This document shows, piece after piece, positions 1-9,212 of a stretch of 64,000 nt of DNA. Position 1 is the stretch's first letter, and each line of letters opens with the position of its first letter. The stretch comes from Odontocerum albicorne (taxonomy: Eukaryota; Arthropoda; Insecta; Trichoptera; Odontoceridae). Location of the stretch: positions 23,572,916-23,636,915 of the forward strand of contig OX463841.1 of NCBI GenBank assembly GCA_949825065.1, written 5' to 3'. The notes below the pieces were generated by a model. That model was not told the origin of the DNA. It ran no database searches and worked only from the letters and a program-made list of their open reading frames with translations. The position numbers were made by a program, and so were the translations under genes.

Positions 1-114
1 TAAAGTTTCAACTGATTACGCTGCAAAAATTTAACAACGTTTAAGTGGAAGTTCCTCGAAGAAACAAGAAACGCAACATTCATTGGACGTTGTAAAGATA
101 AGGTGTTTAATAAA

Positions 115-280
115 TCAAATTTGTCTCGCAAAGGATAGCCTAAAATGCTTGGTCTATAGTTTCATCATTCAAACCACACTCGCAGCCGAGGTTCTTCACA
201 ATTCTCATTCTGACAAGGGCGATTAGTCAGCACGAAATGGCCCGTCAGCAAACGACACATAACGGACGCTCTCATATTGT
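115..280 (-). pseudogene. LINE C-terminal relic (CxC zinc-knuckle tail)
   Basis: Read on the minus strand, the frames give VMCRLLTGHFVLTN and then, after a +1 shift, LGCECGLNDETIDQA. The pattern RLLTGH...L.R......CECG....ET.(D/E)H is typical of the C-terminal region after the reverse transcriptase or RNase H of many arthropod LINEs. At least one frameshift and one stop break it, and nothing upstream continues the ORF. It is a short decayed fragment; the clade cannot be assigned. Confidence 0.55.
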
Positions 281-285
281 TCCAC

Positions 286-600
286 AATATTACAAAAATC
301 GATCATATCAAAAAACGAAAATAAAAAAAAGAACTGAATAATCATAAACTAATCTTTAATTTGACTATAAGTCAAGACTTGTGTCGATGGTAACAATTTA
401 TTGTATTACGTTATGTTGTAATCGTTTGTGTATTTCAAGCCTTGACCACTCAATATACTCGCCAAGCTAACCATTTTAACTATGGTATATGTAGAGTATG
501 CAAGATTTTGGATCCAAAGACATTATTTCACGTATGTAACATGGTCAAACCATTCATTTTAAAAGAGAGGCTTTTGTTTCAAACTGAGATCGTATAATAA
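286..600. other. AT-rich spacer, nothing recognised
   Basis: No open frame with recognisable protein character, no tandem repeat and no tRNA-like element was seen here. Confidence 0.5.
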
Positions 601-796
601 CCTGACGACGATCTACGTAACCTAGTTGGTAAGAACACTAGCTTCCGACTTGGGGACTACGGGTTTGATTCTCGTAGGTACTAGTTTGGTTTTTATTCAA
701 GGCCTCTTTAACATTTTTCTGGTTGATAGGAAGAGATTGCCATACAGCTATAAATCGACCAGGTTGCTGTATACAACGAAAGTGTAATAATAAAAA
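601..796 (+). mobile_element. SINE A copy (tRNA-derived)
   Basis: The tRNA-like head has a box A (CCTAGTTGGTAAGA) and a box B (GGGTTTGATTC). A body with TCTTTAACATTTTTCTGGTTG and a tail block AGAGATTGCCA...CAGGTTGCTGTATACAACGA follow, ending in AGTGTAATAATAAAAAA. The same architecture recurs near 2.0, 9.1, 29.9, 41.8 and 51.0 kb, which defines a dispersed family of about 200 bp. The head is decayed and would not fold as a working tRNA. Confidence 0.85.
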
Positions 797-1615
797 ATAG
801 TCTTATTACGTCCAAGATTCTTTTCTTTTTTATTATTTAATAAAGTTATCTATGATACAAACAATTTCCTAAAGTTATACATGTATCATATGTACGTTTA
901 TATCTTAATAACTAATCTAATTTATATTTTATATCTATGAACTAACTTAATTTTTATTTCCGACATTTTTTTAAATTATCTTAATATTTCATTTTTTGGA
1001 AATGGTTCACACCTATATACTGACTTGTAACTAGATAACAATTCAGGTTCAAGATTCTATAAACTTTATAATGACCCGTGTTATTTTGGCTGATGACGAT
1101 TGTAATTTGGGGGTTTTATCCTTCATTTCGGGTTCGTAAAATTAAACTATTGAATGCGTTAATTTGTATAAGATTTAAATTTCCCTATAATTAATTTTTG
1201 ACTAAGATTTCAATGTATTTTACATAATGAAACATGACAGCATCACAGTTTTTTTTGAACCAGTAATCAGCCTAAATTAGAAACTGATTATATGTATGAA
1301 TAGTTGTTGTTGGCAAACAAATCTTCGTTTCCATCAGATGAGGAGACTTTTGTGACATTTGATCGTAATTTCGCATGTATTTTTTCATTTTCTACGTTAT
1401 TAAGATTAAAGGGTTACACATTATTCACAGTAAAATAAACATGTAATAAAGTATTTCTGCTTTTAAACCCAAACACTAACGAGATTTTGTTTAATTCTTG
1501 CAACGCAGAGAAAATAGTTAATATTCAGGTCACATACTTTGAACAAAGCGAATCCAAGTCAGCTAAACCTTCTCCGAGACCGACAACTAAAAATACTTCC
1601 AAACAGGAGCGGTTC
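797..1615. other. AT-rich spacer
   Basis: Low-complexity A/T-rich DNA. A 62-codon open stretch at 1487-1675 runs into the hairpin that follows and has no protein-like features, so I do not call it a gene. Confidence 0.5.
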
Positions 1616-1689
1616 AAAAATATTCCAACTCAAACAATTACATTAATCATTGTGTTGATTAATGTTATTGTTTGAGTTTGAATATTTTT
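1616..1689. repeat. Near-perfect 34-bp inverted repeat (hairpin)
   Basis: The left arm is 1616-1649, the loop is TTGTGT (1650-1655) and the right arm is 1656-1689. By eye 32 of 34 positions pair, with two mismatches. The span of 74 nt with a 6-nt loop is within the size of a miRNA precursor, but it could equally be a small foldback element. No element family was recognised. Confidence 0.8.
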
Positions 1690-1847
1690 CAAGCAAATAT
1701 TTTTATTTAATAAACCTTTGTGATTCTAAATAAAAGATGAAAATGCTAATCGGCTCTTTTTAATTTGACACTTTTACAAGTAATGAAATTAAATTCTTTT
1801 TACCCACTTTCTTTTTTATAACTTTCTTCAAATTTAAAAAACGACTT

Positions 1848-2004
1848 CTGCGATCTTGTTGGTAAGACATTTGCCTTCCAGCCCCGGGATTGCGAGTGCG
1901 ATTCGCGTTGATGCACGGTTTTTATAAAAGAGCTCTCCGGTTTAGTTTTCACTAAACGCCTCTTTAACATATTTCTGGTTGGTTGGAGGGAGAGATGATT
2001 ATAA
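1848..2004 (+). mobile_element. SINE A copy, 3'-truncated
   Basis: Head with box A (CTTGTTGGTAAGACATTTG) and a degenerate box B, then CTCTTTAACATATTTCTGG and GGTTGGAGGGAGAGAT. The copy stops before the GCCACATGGCAATAA tail block and is directly followed by a second SINE A in the same orientation. Confidence 0.8.
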
Positions 2005-2005
2005 T

Positions 2006-2224
2006 ATCTGGCGACCTCCGTGGTTTAGTTCATAAGATGCCTGTCTATCAACTCTAAGGTCACGGGTTCAATTTTCACTGGAACCCAGGTTTTTTTATAG
2101 GGATCTCAGTCTGGTTTTCATTTAAGATCTCTTTAATATCGTGGTTGGTTGAAAGATATTGCCACATGGCAATAAGCCTTCCAGGTTTTACTGCATACAA
2201 CGAACGTGTAATGTAATACAATAA
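2006..2224 (+). mobile_element. SINE A copy, near full length
   Basis: Box A-like GTTTAGTTCATAAGATGCCT, box B GGGTTCAATTTTC, body CAGTCTGGTTTTCATTTAAG, tail GATATTGCCACATGGCAATA, then AGGTTTTACTGCATACAACG and GTGTAATGTAATACAATAA. It is one of the most complete copies here and is useful for a family consensus. Confidence 0.85.
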
Positions 2225-2379
2225 TTGCCAATTTTCTTTTCCTTTCCACCGTCCCTTCCTTTGATTAATAATATTTCACATTTATTTTCATTATGTGTGT
2301 TGTCCACGAATTTTGTACAAATAATGATGATTTGAATATATTTTTCAACCACGTATCTTCCTTTCCTTACTTTAGTGTG

Positions 2380-2440
2380 GATGGTTGGAAGAGATTGTCA
2401 CCTGGAAATAAGACAGTCAAACTGTTATCCAATGACACAG
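2380..2440 (+). mobile_element. SINE A tail fragment
   Basis: Only the tail block remains: GGTTGGAAGAGATTGTCACC followed by GGAAATAAGACAGTCAAAC, in the order seen in longer SINE A copies. Confidence 0.6.
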
Positions 2441-2552
2441 TGTTATTTATGTAAATAAATAATAATTAGTTGATTGAAAAAAAAATGTTTCAATGTCATA
2501 AATTTGTCAGGCGTTATATATGTAGATGTCTAAATATTCCTCATATTCTTCC

Positions 2553-2740
2553 ATTATTATTTTTCATTGGCTTTGTGAGACCTTTGAGAGTCAAAACAGA
2601 TCACACAACCGTTTTCCTGTCCCCAGTCCAGCATAGTAATTAAATGTTCGTGCTCAAGCATCCCATAAAGCCCAGTTTTATAAAAAAATACAGAGTCAAA
2701 TTCCGTTTCAAATAATATGGATATGTAAAAATAACTTTAC
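2553..2740 (-). other. Unassigned open stretch, possible exon
   Basis: The minus strand is open for about 60 codons up to a TAA at 2553. It includes protein-like segments such as LYGMLEHEHLITMLDWG and ENGCVICFDSQ. There is no start codon at the 5' edge and no clear splice acceptor in the right frame. I do not recognise a family. It may be a decayed exon, a transposon fragment or a chance ORF. Confidence 0.2.
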
Positions 2741-2839
2741 GATAACTGAAGATGATGTTTGTTGTATGTATGTTGTGATGTTGATTTTTAAAAAAACAAA
2801 TGGAAAGCATGTATATGTTAGTTATTATTTAAGGGGATA

Positions 2840-3335
2840 GGCAAAAATGGAATACTTAGCAACAGTGATTATTTATATATAGGAAAGACAGGAAGATCTC
2901 TTGAAAATAGATTTCGTGAACACAAATTCGCCTTAACAAATTCTCAAATTTATTCTGAAATGGCTAATCATTTGTCATCGTGAAAACCACACATTTTCTA
3001 TCGATGGTGCCGAAATCTTACATATCAGTAGTAACGGAAATAAGTTGGACAGATTAGAGGCCCTAGAAATTTCTAAGTCAGTGCATCGAGGTGAACATCT
3101 GGCAAACACATATATCCCAAGAATCTCTCTGAAACTCTCTCACACATATATCCCAAGAATCTGCTTTCCGAGATTGTCTCATCCCTCCCTCCCCCCCTCA
3201 GTCCTCAATCCGAATGTTGACCGTTAGAAGCGTGCATCTCGGTACCAGTTCGAACTGAATTCAGGCTTGTTTGTGCTCCTCTGATGATGAGGTGAAAGCC
3301 TTGAAACCGGTAGGGTTATACCGTTACAAAAAAGT
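2840..3335 (+). pseudogene. Penelope-like element C-terminal relic (GIY-YIG endonuclease)
   Basis: One frame reads DYLYIGKTGRSLENRFREHK and then FALTNSQIYSEMANHLSS before a stop. After a one-base shift it resumes ENHTFSIDGAEILHIS...LDRLEALEIS. The YIG-x-TGRSL...R..EH core and the closing LEALEI motif are hallmarks of the GIY-YIG nuclease of Penelope-like retroelements, which nicks target DNA for reverse transcription. The GIY half is eroded and no reverse transcriptase lies upstream. Downstream is a 3' region with CTGATGA, a small hairpin, GAAA and a second hairpin. Confidence 0.7.
3281..3324 (+). other. Hammerhead-like motif order in the Penelope 3' region
   Basis: CTGATGA (3281-3287) is followed by a short hairpin with a GAAA loop (GAGGT/GCCTT), then GAAA (3303-3306), then CGGTA/TACCG (3308-3312/3319-3323). 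Penelope-like elements are known to carry hammerhead ribozymes with this core order. Here stem I does not pair convincingly and there is an extra U before stem II, so this is at best a degenerate copy. Confidence 0.3.
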
Positions 3336-4900
3336 GGAATAAACAGTGTTTGATAAAACAAATTACAATTTCTTTAAACTTCCACAGTGTTAATGCCTTA
3401 ACTACTCGTATAAATAATACGTTAGTTATTAATTGAAGACACTAAGGTTGTTAAAACTTTTGTCAAACGGAATGTAAGAAAGGATTTTTTTTATGGCCAT
3501 CTAGGAAATTGGAATAGGCAGTCATTATTTTCGTCTTATTCCTAACCTAAACACATTAAATTGATTGTTCAGATAAACTTAAGGAAAACGACAATTATTT
3601 ACTTTTATTGTAAGTTCTTAAGGAGAGCAGTAGAGCTTTGTCTTCACCGAAAAAAATACTATTTCGAATCGATCCAATTCCAACGATTCCAAAGTGGAAG
3701 TCTTTAAATCATATATCAGAAGATCTACAATGGTTTCTTTGTTGTTCGTTTTCTTACTCAATAGGTTTTTATAAATTTGTGAGAAAGTACCTAAACTAAT
3801 GGGTACAGCTACCACCTTCATATCCTCACATTCAACTTTTATAGTTATTTTGTGGTTTGTTGAATCTGTCAATAATAGTGGGTTCGAATCTTGAATTGGA
3901 GCGCCCTTAAGGAGAGTCCGCTCTCTAAACGGTGCTTTATACATTGCCCTTTATTATTATTAAAAATATTTGAAAACATTCTGATACACACTATCGATCG
4001 GTTTCATTTTCTTATCTTAAATATCTAAGTACAATGTATACACAGGGATAATAAAAAGCGAATTGTACGATAATTTATATTTCCTAGAATATTTTACATA
4101 TCAAGATTTAATAACCCTATCTGTATGTATCCCTATCTGAATGTAGATATTGTGAAAAAAATCGCGCCGTATTCAATGTTCTCTAGAAAAAAATCTGGCA
4201 AAAAAACCACGTCATAAATGTTAACGATATGTTATTTTTTTAATTCGCCACTTATTTTGTACGTATCAACATCTGCCATGCCTCATTTTTATTTGGTTCA
4301 AGCTCACCCAGAGATTCCTGTTAAGGGTACTCGTAAAACCCGGTATGCGCTATCTTGGATATTCGATAAATTAATATTTATGGCTTCTTTGCCAAGCCAA
4401 AAACTCAACATCCCTTAAGACTCAGTATTTTCTAATCACTCCAACATGCATACAATGTATACCATCACGTTATTTCACTGTTGATGTATGCAGTGAGAAC
4501 CAAGCACCAGACTCTCTTATTGCGAAACAAATATTTCTCCTCTTCTACATAAATACGCATTGCCTTAAAATTCATACGATTGTTCAGACTTTTACATTTC
4601 AAAAAATATTATTTTTGTAAACTTTGTAATATACCTCTATTTACGAATAAAAGAAATATAACAAAATATTATTTGTTCAAAATAAGCTTGTTTTCCTTTT
4701 TTTAAATAAGTAGAAGATGGAAAAATCTTTATCATAATTTATTTGTGTTATTAAATTAAAACATTTCGCATTTTTAAGAAATAGAATCCTTTAATACATG
4801 AACTAAATGGAAATAACTTCCAATTTTTTTTCTGAATAATGAAACAATTAGGTTTTTTAGACATAACAGAGACTAAAAACATTGATACTGACATTTTTTT
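3336..4900. other. Spacer with one unrecognised minus-strand ORF
   Basis: The stretch is mainly AT-rich. The only sizeable open frame is 3944-3618 (minus, 108 codons), containing KVECEDMKVVAVPISLG and NNKETIVDLLIYDLK. I do not recognise it. No repeat or RNA gene was seen, apart from a box B-like GGGTTCGAATC near 3880. Confidence 0.4.
3618..3944 (-). CDS. Hypothetical ORF, 108 codons, function unknown
   Basis: An uninterrupted frame from ATG at 3944 to a stop at 3618. Composition is protein-like in the second half (hydrophobic and charged residues mixed, segment KVVAVPISLGTFSQIYKNLL), with no signal peptide, membrane segment or catalytic motif that I can name. It has no neighbouring gene and no recognised promoter. 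In DNA this AT-rich a 108-codon frame can arise by chance, and it might also be an exon or transposon fragment. Confidence 0.2.
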   Translation of the reverse strand: MYKAPFRERTLLKGAPIQDSNPLLLTDSTNHKITIKVECEDMKVVAVPISLGTFSQIYKNLLSKKTNNKETIVDLLIYDLKTSTLESLELDRFEIVFFSVKTKLYCSP

Positions 4901-5528
4901 TAATACGAGTACAAAGATCATAATAAAGTCAAACCGATTGAAAGTATTGTCTGAATGTGTAATTTAGTTTTAATACGAGTACAAAGATCATAATAAAGTC
5001 AAACCGATTGAAATTATTGTCTGAATGTGTAATTTAGTTTTAATACGAGTACAAAGATCATATAAAGTCAAACCGATTGAAAGTATTGTCTGAATGTGTA
5101 ATTTAGTTTTAATACGAGTACAAAGATCATAATAAAGTCAAACCGATTGAAAGTATTGTCTGAATGTGTAATTTAGTTTTAATACGAGTACAAAGATCAT
5201 ATAAAGTCAAACCGATTGAAAGTATTGTCTGAATGTGTAATTTAGTTTTAATACGAGTACAAAGATCATAATAAAGTCAAACCGATTGAAAGTATTGTCT
5301 GAATGTGTAATTTAGTTTTAATACGAGTACAAAGATCATAATAAAGTCAAACCGATTGAAAGTATTGTCTGAATGTGTAATTTAGTTTTAATACGAGTAC
5401 AAAGATCATAATAAAGTCAAACCGATTGAAAGTATTGTCTGAATGTGTAATTTAGTTTTAATACGAAAACAAAGATCACAATAAAGTCAAACCGATTGAA
5501 AGTATTGTCTGAATGTGTAATTTAGTTT
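4901..5528. repeat. Minisatellite, 70-bp unit, about 9 copies
   Basis: Units begin at about 4901, 4971, 5041, 5110, 5180, 5249, 5319, 5389 and 5459; two are one base shorter (CATATAAAG instead of CATAATAAAG). Each starts TAATACGAGTACAAAGATCA and includes AAACCGATTGAAAGTATTG. Copies are almost identical, so the array is young or homogenised. Nearly every unit carries the TACGAGTA motif. Confidence 0.97.
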
Positions 5529-6236
5529 TTCGAGATTGTGTTATTCCACAAAGTAGAATTAATTTTATATCCTCAAGTGACTTCCTACATATTTATCTTG
5601 CTTTGGAATATTGGTCAATAGTCGAGATAAGAGTAAAATTACAAGAAAATAATTAAGAAAATATTCCTCGTGATAAATCCACATTGAGGTTGTTCGTACT
5701 AAATATCCTGTTTTTGTTTCTATTTTGTCGTAAACGAAATATTATTTATGTAAGTGGTTGATGTTGGACCTTTCCTGTCATTCGAAACGGAAATGATCCT
5801 TGTCCTCCCCTCCGTTAGCCCTTGCGCCTCCTCTCCTAACCCACCTTCCAACCACCCTCACAAGGAAGGGGTAGGAGGTGCTATTAATCATGGGAATACT
5901 CTTCTACCGCCAGCTCAATTCATCGCCGAGTGGCTGGCCACCAGATGTTGATAAATTGGCACACTTTTCCGAACCGCCAACACTTTTCCTCTTATATTAA
6001 AAAACTTCCTAGCTTTCTCGGCTTTTTGGTTGTATTTATTTTGGTAATAAGGCAGGGTAGAGCGAAGTTACCTATATATTAAAATAAGTGCTATTCAGGT
6101 TGAATACAGGAGAAAATCTTTCGTAGGAAAACATATTTTAAACCTTTGCCCTCATTTTAGTCCTGGACTTTTTCAGTATATTTTTTCTTTTCACTTTATA
6201 AAATTGGATTCATGATCAAGAATTATCGATCGCGTT
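5529..6236. other. Spacer with a GC-richer patch
   Basis: The patch at about 5755-5950 is visibly GC-richer than its surroundings and C/T-rich on the plus strand, with a 65-codon open frame that I cannot assign. The rest is AT-rich. Confidence 0.4.
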
Positions 6237-6338
6237 GAATGCCTGATATTGCTTGGTCACCCCAAGCCACGGGATTTGTACGACAATGAATGTCTGATAT
6301 TTCTTGGTCACCCCAAGCCACGGGATTTGTACGACAAT
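6237..6338. repeat. Tandem duplication, 51-bp unit, 2 copies
   Basis: Two head-to-tail copies starting at 6237 and 6288 share CTTGGTCACCCCAAG, itself a small inverted repeat (CTTGG/CCAAG), and GGGATTTGTACGACAATGAA. They differ at only a few bases. Confidence 0.9.
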
Positions 6339-7914
6339 GAATGAATGTGCTTCAATTTGATTCCCGAGCTCTCTCGACCTACTCCAGATACCGGCGCCGG
6401 AAATCACAAGCTGGATTCTCCGTTTTCCCAGCACAATTGGATTCGTGTCCAGGGATAGGTCTCTTTGTGCGGGTATTCATTTATTCAAAGTATAAAACAT
6501 CCCACCAGACTCAAAGCGCGCTGAAGAATTGCAGTGAAATCGTAGATTTATAGAATTAAACAATTTTAGCTTCAGTGGTTAAAGCATGCGGGTATTTTCG
6601 GTTGTTCTAAGGTTCACAGGTTTCAAATATTGAAGATTCTACTGAGAAAATATGTTTTTTAAAAATTTAATTACTTAAGAGAAAATGAACACGTTTAATA
6701 TTTAAGTAGGAGAAAGATTTTAACATATGTTTTTAAGTAATCTATATAAATATATCTAAAAACTATTTTTTGATTTTAACAGTCCGAAATAATCATAAAA
6801 AAGTAATTTTAAACAATAAAATTAAATCACGTTTTGAAAGTGAAAGTTTATAACTAAAATAATATCTTTTTATACCCAAGTGAATAGATTAAATAACATC
6901 CTTTAAGTTATTTAGCTCAGTCCTATTTTAAGTAATTAAATAGGACTGAGCTTATTTTATATATTTTAAAGTAAATACATATATCTTCACCGATGTTTAA
7001 GTATATTATTATCCTGGTAATATATTCTCGTACAGCAAAAAACTTAATGTAAAAATAACATTTACTCAAATTTACGAATCGTTAAAAAGTCTACCAAGTT
7101 ATCTGTTCACGATGTTTCACTTGAAATTTCAACGATTTGATAAAATTGTTTTAGCCAACCCATATGACAATTTGAATTTTTATTTTCCATTCAGAATCGG
7201 ATTGAACCCTCAGACACGAATTGTATGCCTAGAGGCCCAGTTCCGCATCGCCCCATATTAAACAGTTTCTATACCATACATGTTAAAGGCTGATATCAAA
7301 TCTATTTTCCGCAACTCCTTCGATAATCCTCGTGTTATACTAGACTTCCTGAATTCCATCCGATATTTGGTCCCTGTTATTTCAGCTGTCTTTTCTTTTC
7401 GTTTTCGCCATTTCCAGTATGTTTTGATTCAATATAAATAATTCATATTTTCGTTTGTTTTCTTTTCGAAGAATCTCAGCAACGATTCAAATGTGAAATA
7501 CTTCCGAGAACACATAAACGAATATTATAGCAGAGTCGGCTCTGAGGATTTTAACGGCCCGGAAATTATGTATATGTAATGTTGTTCTGCCTTACAAAAC
7601 ATTAATTTACTAAACGAGTAAGTATATAATATAATATAAAGTAACATGAACATTTTATTGTTAACATATATTAGATGTAAAATATAATATAAACCAATAC
7701 CTAAATACACGTCATCCCGTTTCTTCGTAATTTATAATTCTAACGTAATTTGGTTTAATATTCTGATTAATGTACGTAAAACATAAGTGATCCTTAGTTC
7801 GTTTTTTCTAATAGATAATCTTTTTTTGGAGAAAACGAACAAAAAAAATGAAACATATCATGTCAAAAATAAATGGGCACTTCTTATAATCTTAAGTATT
7901 GTTTTGTATTACAC
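6339..7914. other. AT-rich spacer
   Basis: Apart from the hairpin at 6914-6952, no ORF, repeat or tRNA-like element is recognisable. Confidence 0.5.
6914..6952. repeat. Perfect 15-bp inverted repeat, 9-nt loop
   Basis: AGCTCAGTCCTATTT (6914-6928) and its exact reverse complement at 6938-6952, separated by TAAGTAATT. No downstream T-run or gene context explains it. Confidence 0.85.
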
Positions 7915-8075
7915 TTCCGTTATATACAGTACATCCTGGTGGGTTCATTACTAGGTGGCAATCTCTTTCAATCAATCATTAATATTAAAAAGAGGTCACA
8001 ACTGAAAACCGTACTGCATCATTTGTTTTTTTAAATGGGTACCAGCGAGAATTGAACCCGCAAACCCTAGGCTAG
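7915..8075 (-). mobile_element. SINE A copy
   Basis: On the minus strand, a box B-like GGGTTCAATTCTC is followed by the TCTTTTTAAT and AGAGATTGCCACCTAG blocks and the AGGATGTACTGTATATAACG tail. The box A end is lost where a 68-bp tandem duplication begins. Confidence 0.8.
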
Positions 8076-8215
8076 AATTCAGGCATATTACTTACTACGA
8101 GTATGTGAGGGAGTCATTGATCATTCATCATTTATGGTATATGAATTCAGGCATATTACTTACTACGAGTATGTGAGGCAGTCATTGATCATTCATCATT
8201 TATGGTATATGAATT
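8075..8215. repeat. Tandem duplication, 68-bp unit, 2 copies
   Basis: Two copies starting at 8075 and 8143 (GAATTCAGGCATATTACTTA) differ at one clear base (GGGAG/GGCAG). Each contains CTACGAGTATGTGAG, the recurring TACGAGTA motif. The duplication abuts the head of the SINE A copy to its left. Confidence 0.95.
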
Positions 8216-8444
8216 ATTTTAATTTTATTGTAACATACATCACTGGAATCCTAAAGCAAGTGTCAAAGATATATATTTTTATTTATACTCGTAGAATGTA
8301 AACGCATCTTAAATCACAACAATTTCGAGTAGTGCAAACATCATTATGAGTTATGACGAGTAAATAAATAGTTTTCTTCTCGTGTACGTAAATCATGAAC
8401 GATATGCGACCAGAATAAGTCAATATTATATAACTGAAGATTGA

Positions 8445-8540
8445 CAGCCTTCGTGCCCTAGTTGGTAAGACGTTAGACTTTCACCCGGGGCTTCGGGTTT
8501 GATTCCCGATGGTACCAAAAAAAAGATCCCAGTGTGATAA
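8445..8540 (+). mobile_element. SINE A head (tRNA-Glu-like)
   Basis: CCTAGTTGGTAAGACGTTAG (box A), GACTTTCACCCGGGG and GGGTTTGATTCCCGATGG (box B) align with the D, anticodon and T arms of a tRNA. The anticodon-loop sequence CTTTCAC matches that of tRNA-Glu(TTC) as I recall it. The copy loses similarity after AGATCCCAGTGTG, so only the head and first body bases remain. The acceptor stem does not pair. Confidence 0.75.
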
Positions 8541-9004
8541 GAGTTCATCTTGCAATATTCACGAACGCTCGATGTACACGAATGTAGTTTTATCTTCATG
8601 TGCGCTATTATTGCCAACACATTCAGTAACTAGCTAAGAGTTCTTTCCGTATTCCAGTTCTCAATCCCAAAGGCTTGATAAGTGAGGCCAAAAACAATGT
8701 TATCTCCCAGTCACGCTCTTCAATATATTTGCAAAGCCAGATCGGATGTTTTGAGGGGTACTAAACGAATGGAAAAAAATGAAGATTCAGACAAATATTG
8801 GAGAAAAAAATCATAACCACTAATAAATAAATAATAAAACAATAATTTAATTTGTGATTGTATACATTTTTATTCCTATGCTGTATATAAAAAAGGGTTT
8901 GCAGTATCGAAAATCTGTGTATTAAACAAAATCTCGAACAAAAGAAAACGCATTCAATTACATTTTAACGGAACTGTATGATTACGTTGTTTTGTGTATT
9001 TATG
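8541..9004. other. AT-rich spacer
   Basis: Nothing recognised on either strand. Confidence 0.5.
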
Positions 9005-9212
9005 ATAACCTTTGTGACCTAGTTGTTAAGATATCTGTCTATCAGACCGGGGGTGCGGGTTCGAGTTCAGTTGGCACCAACGTTGAGTTCTAGTATTTTT
9101 TTTACTAAAGACTTTTTTATATCATATTTCTGATTGGTTGGAAGAGATTGTTGTATGTCAATAAATCCGTCAGGTTGTATTGCATACAACGAAAGTACAA
9201 TATAATAAAATG
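9005..9212 (+). mobile_element. SINE A copy, full length
   Basis: Box A GACCTAGTTGTTAAGATATC, box B GGGTTCGAGTTC, TTTCTGATTGGTTGGAAGAG, ATGTCAATAAATCCGTCAGG, TTGTATTGCATACAACGAAA and a final ACAATATAATAAAA. All blocks of the family are in order, which makes this a reference copy. Confidence 0.9.

Noticed and set aside
3281..3324. A confident hammerhead ribozyme call
   Set aside because: The core order fits, but stem I does not pair with the sequence after the cleavage position and an extra U precedes stem II, so it is listed only as hammerhead-like.
4901..5528. CRISPR-like array
   Set aside because: Units are contiguous 70-bp tandem copies without unique spacers, in a eukaryotic repeat context.
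8445..8540. tRNA-Glu gene
   Set aside because: The head resembles tRNA-Glu, including CTTTCAC, but the acceptor stem fails and the sequence continues into SINE A body bases.
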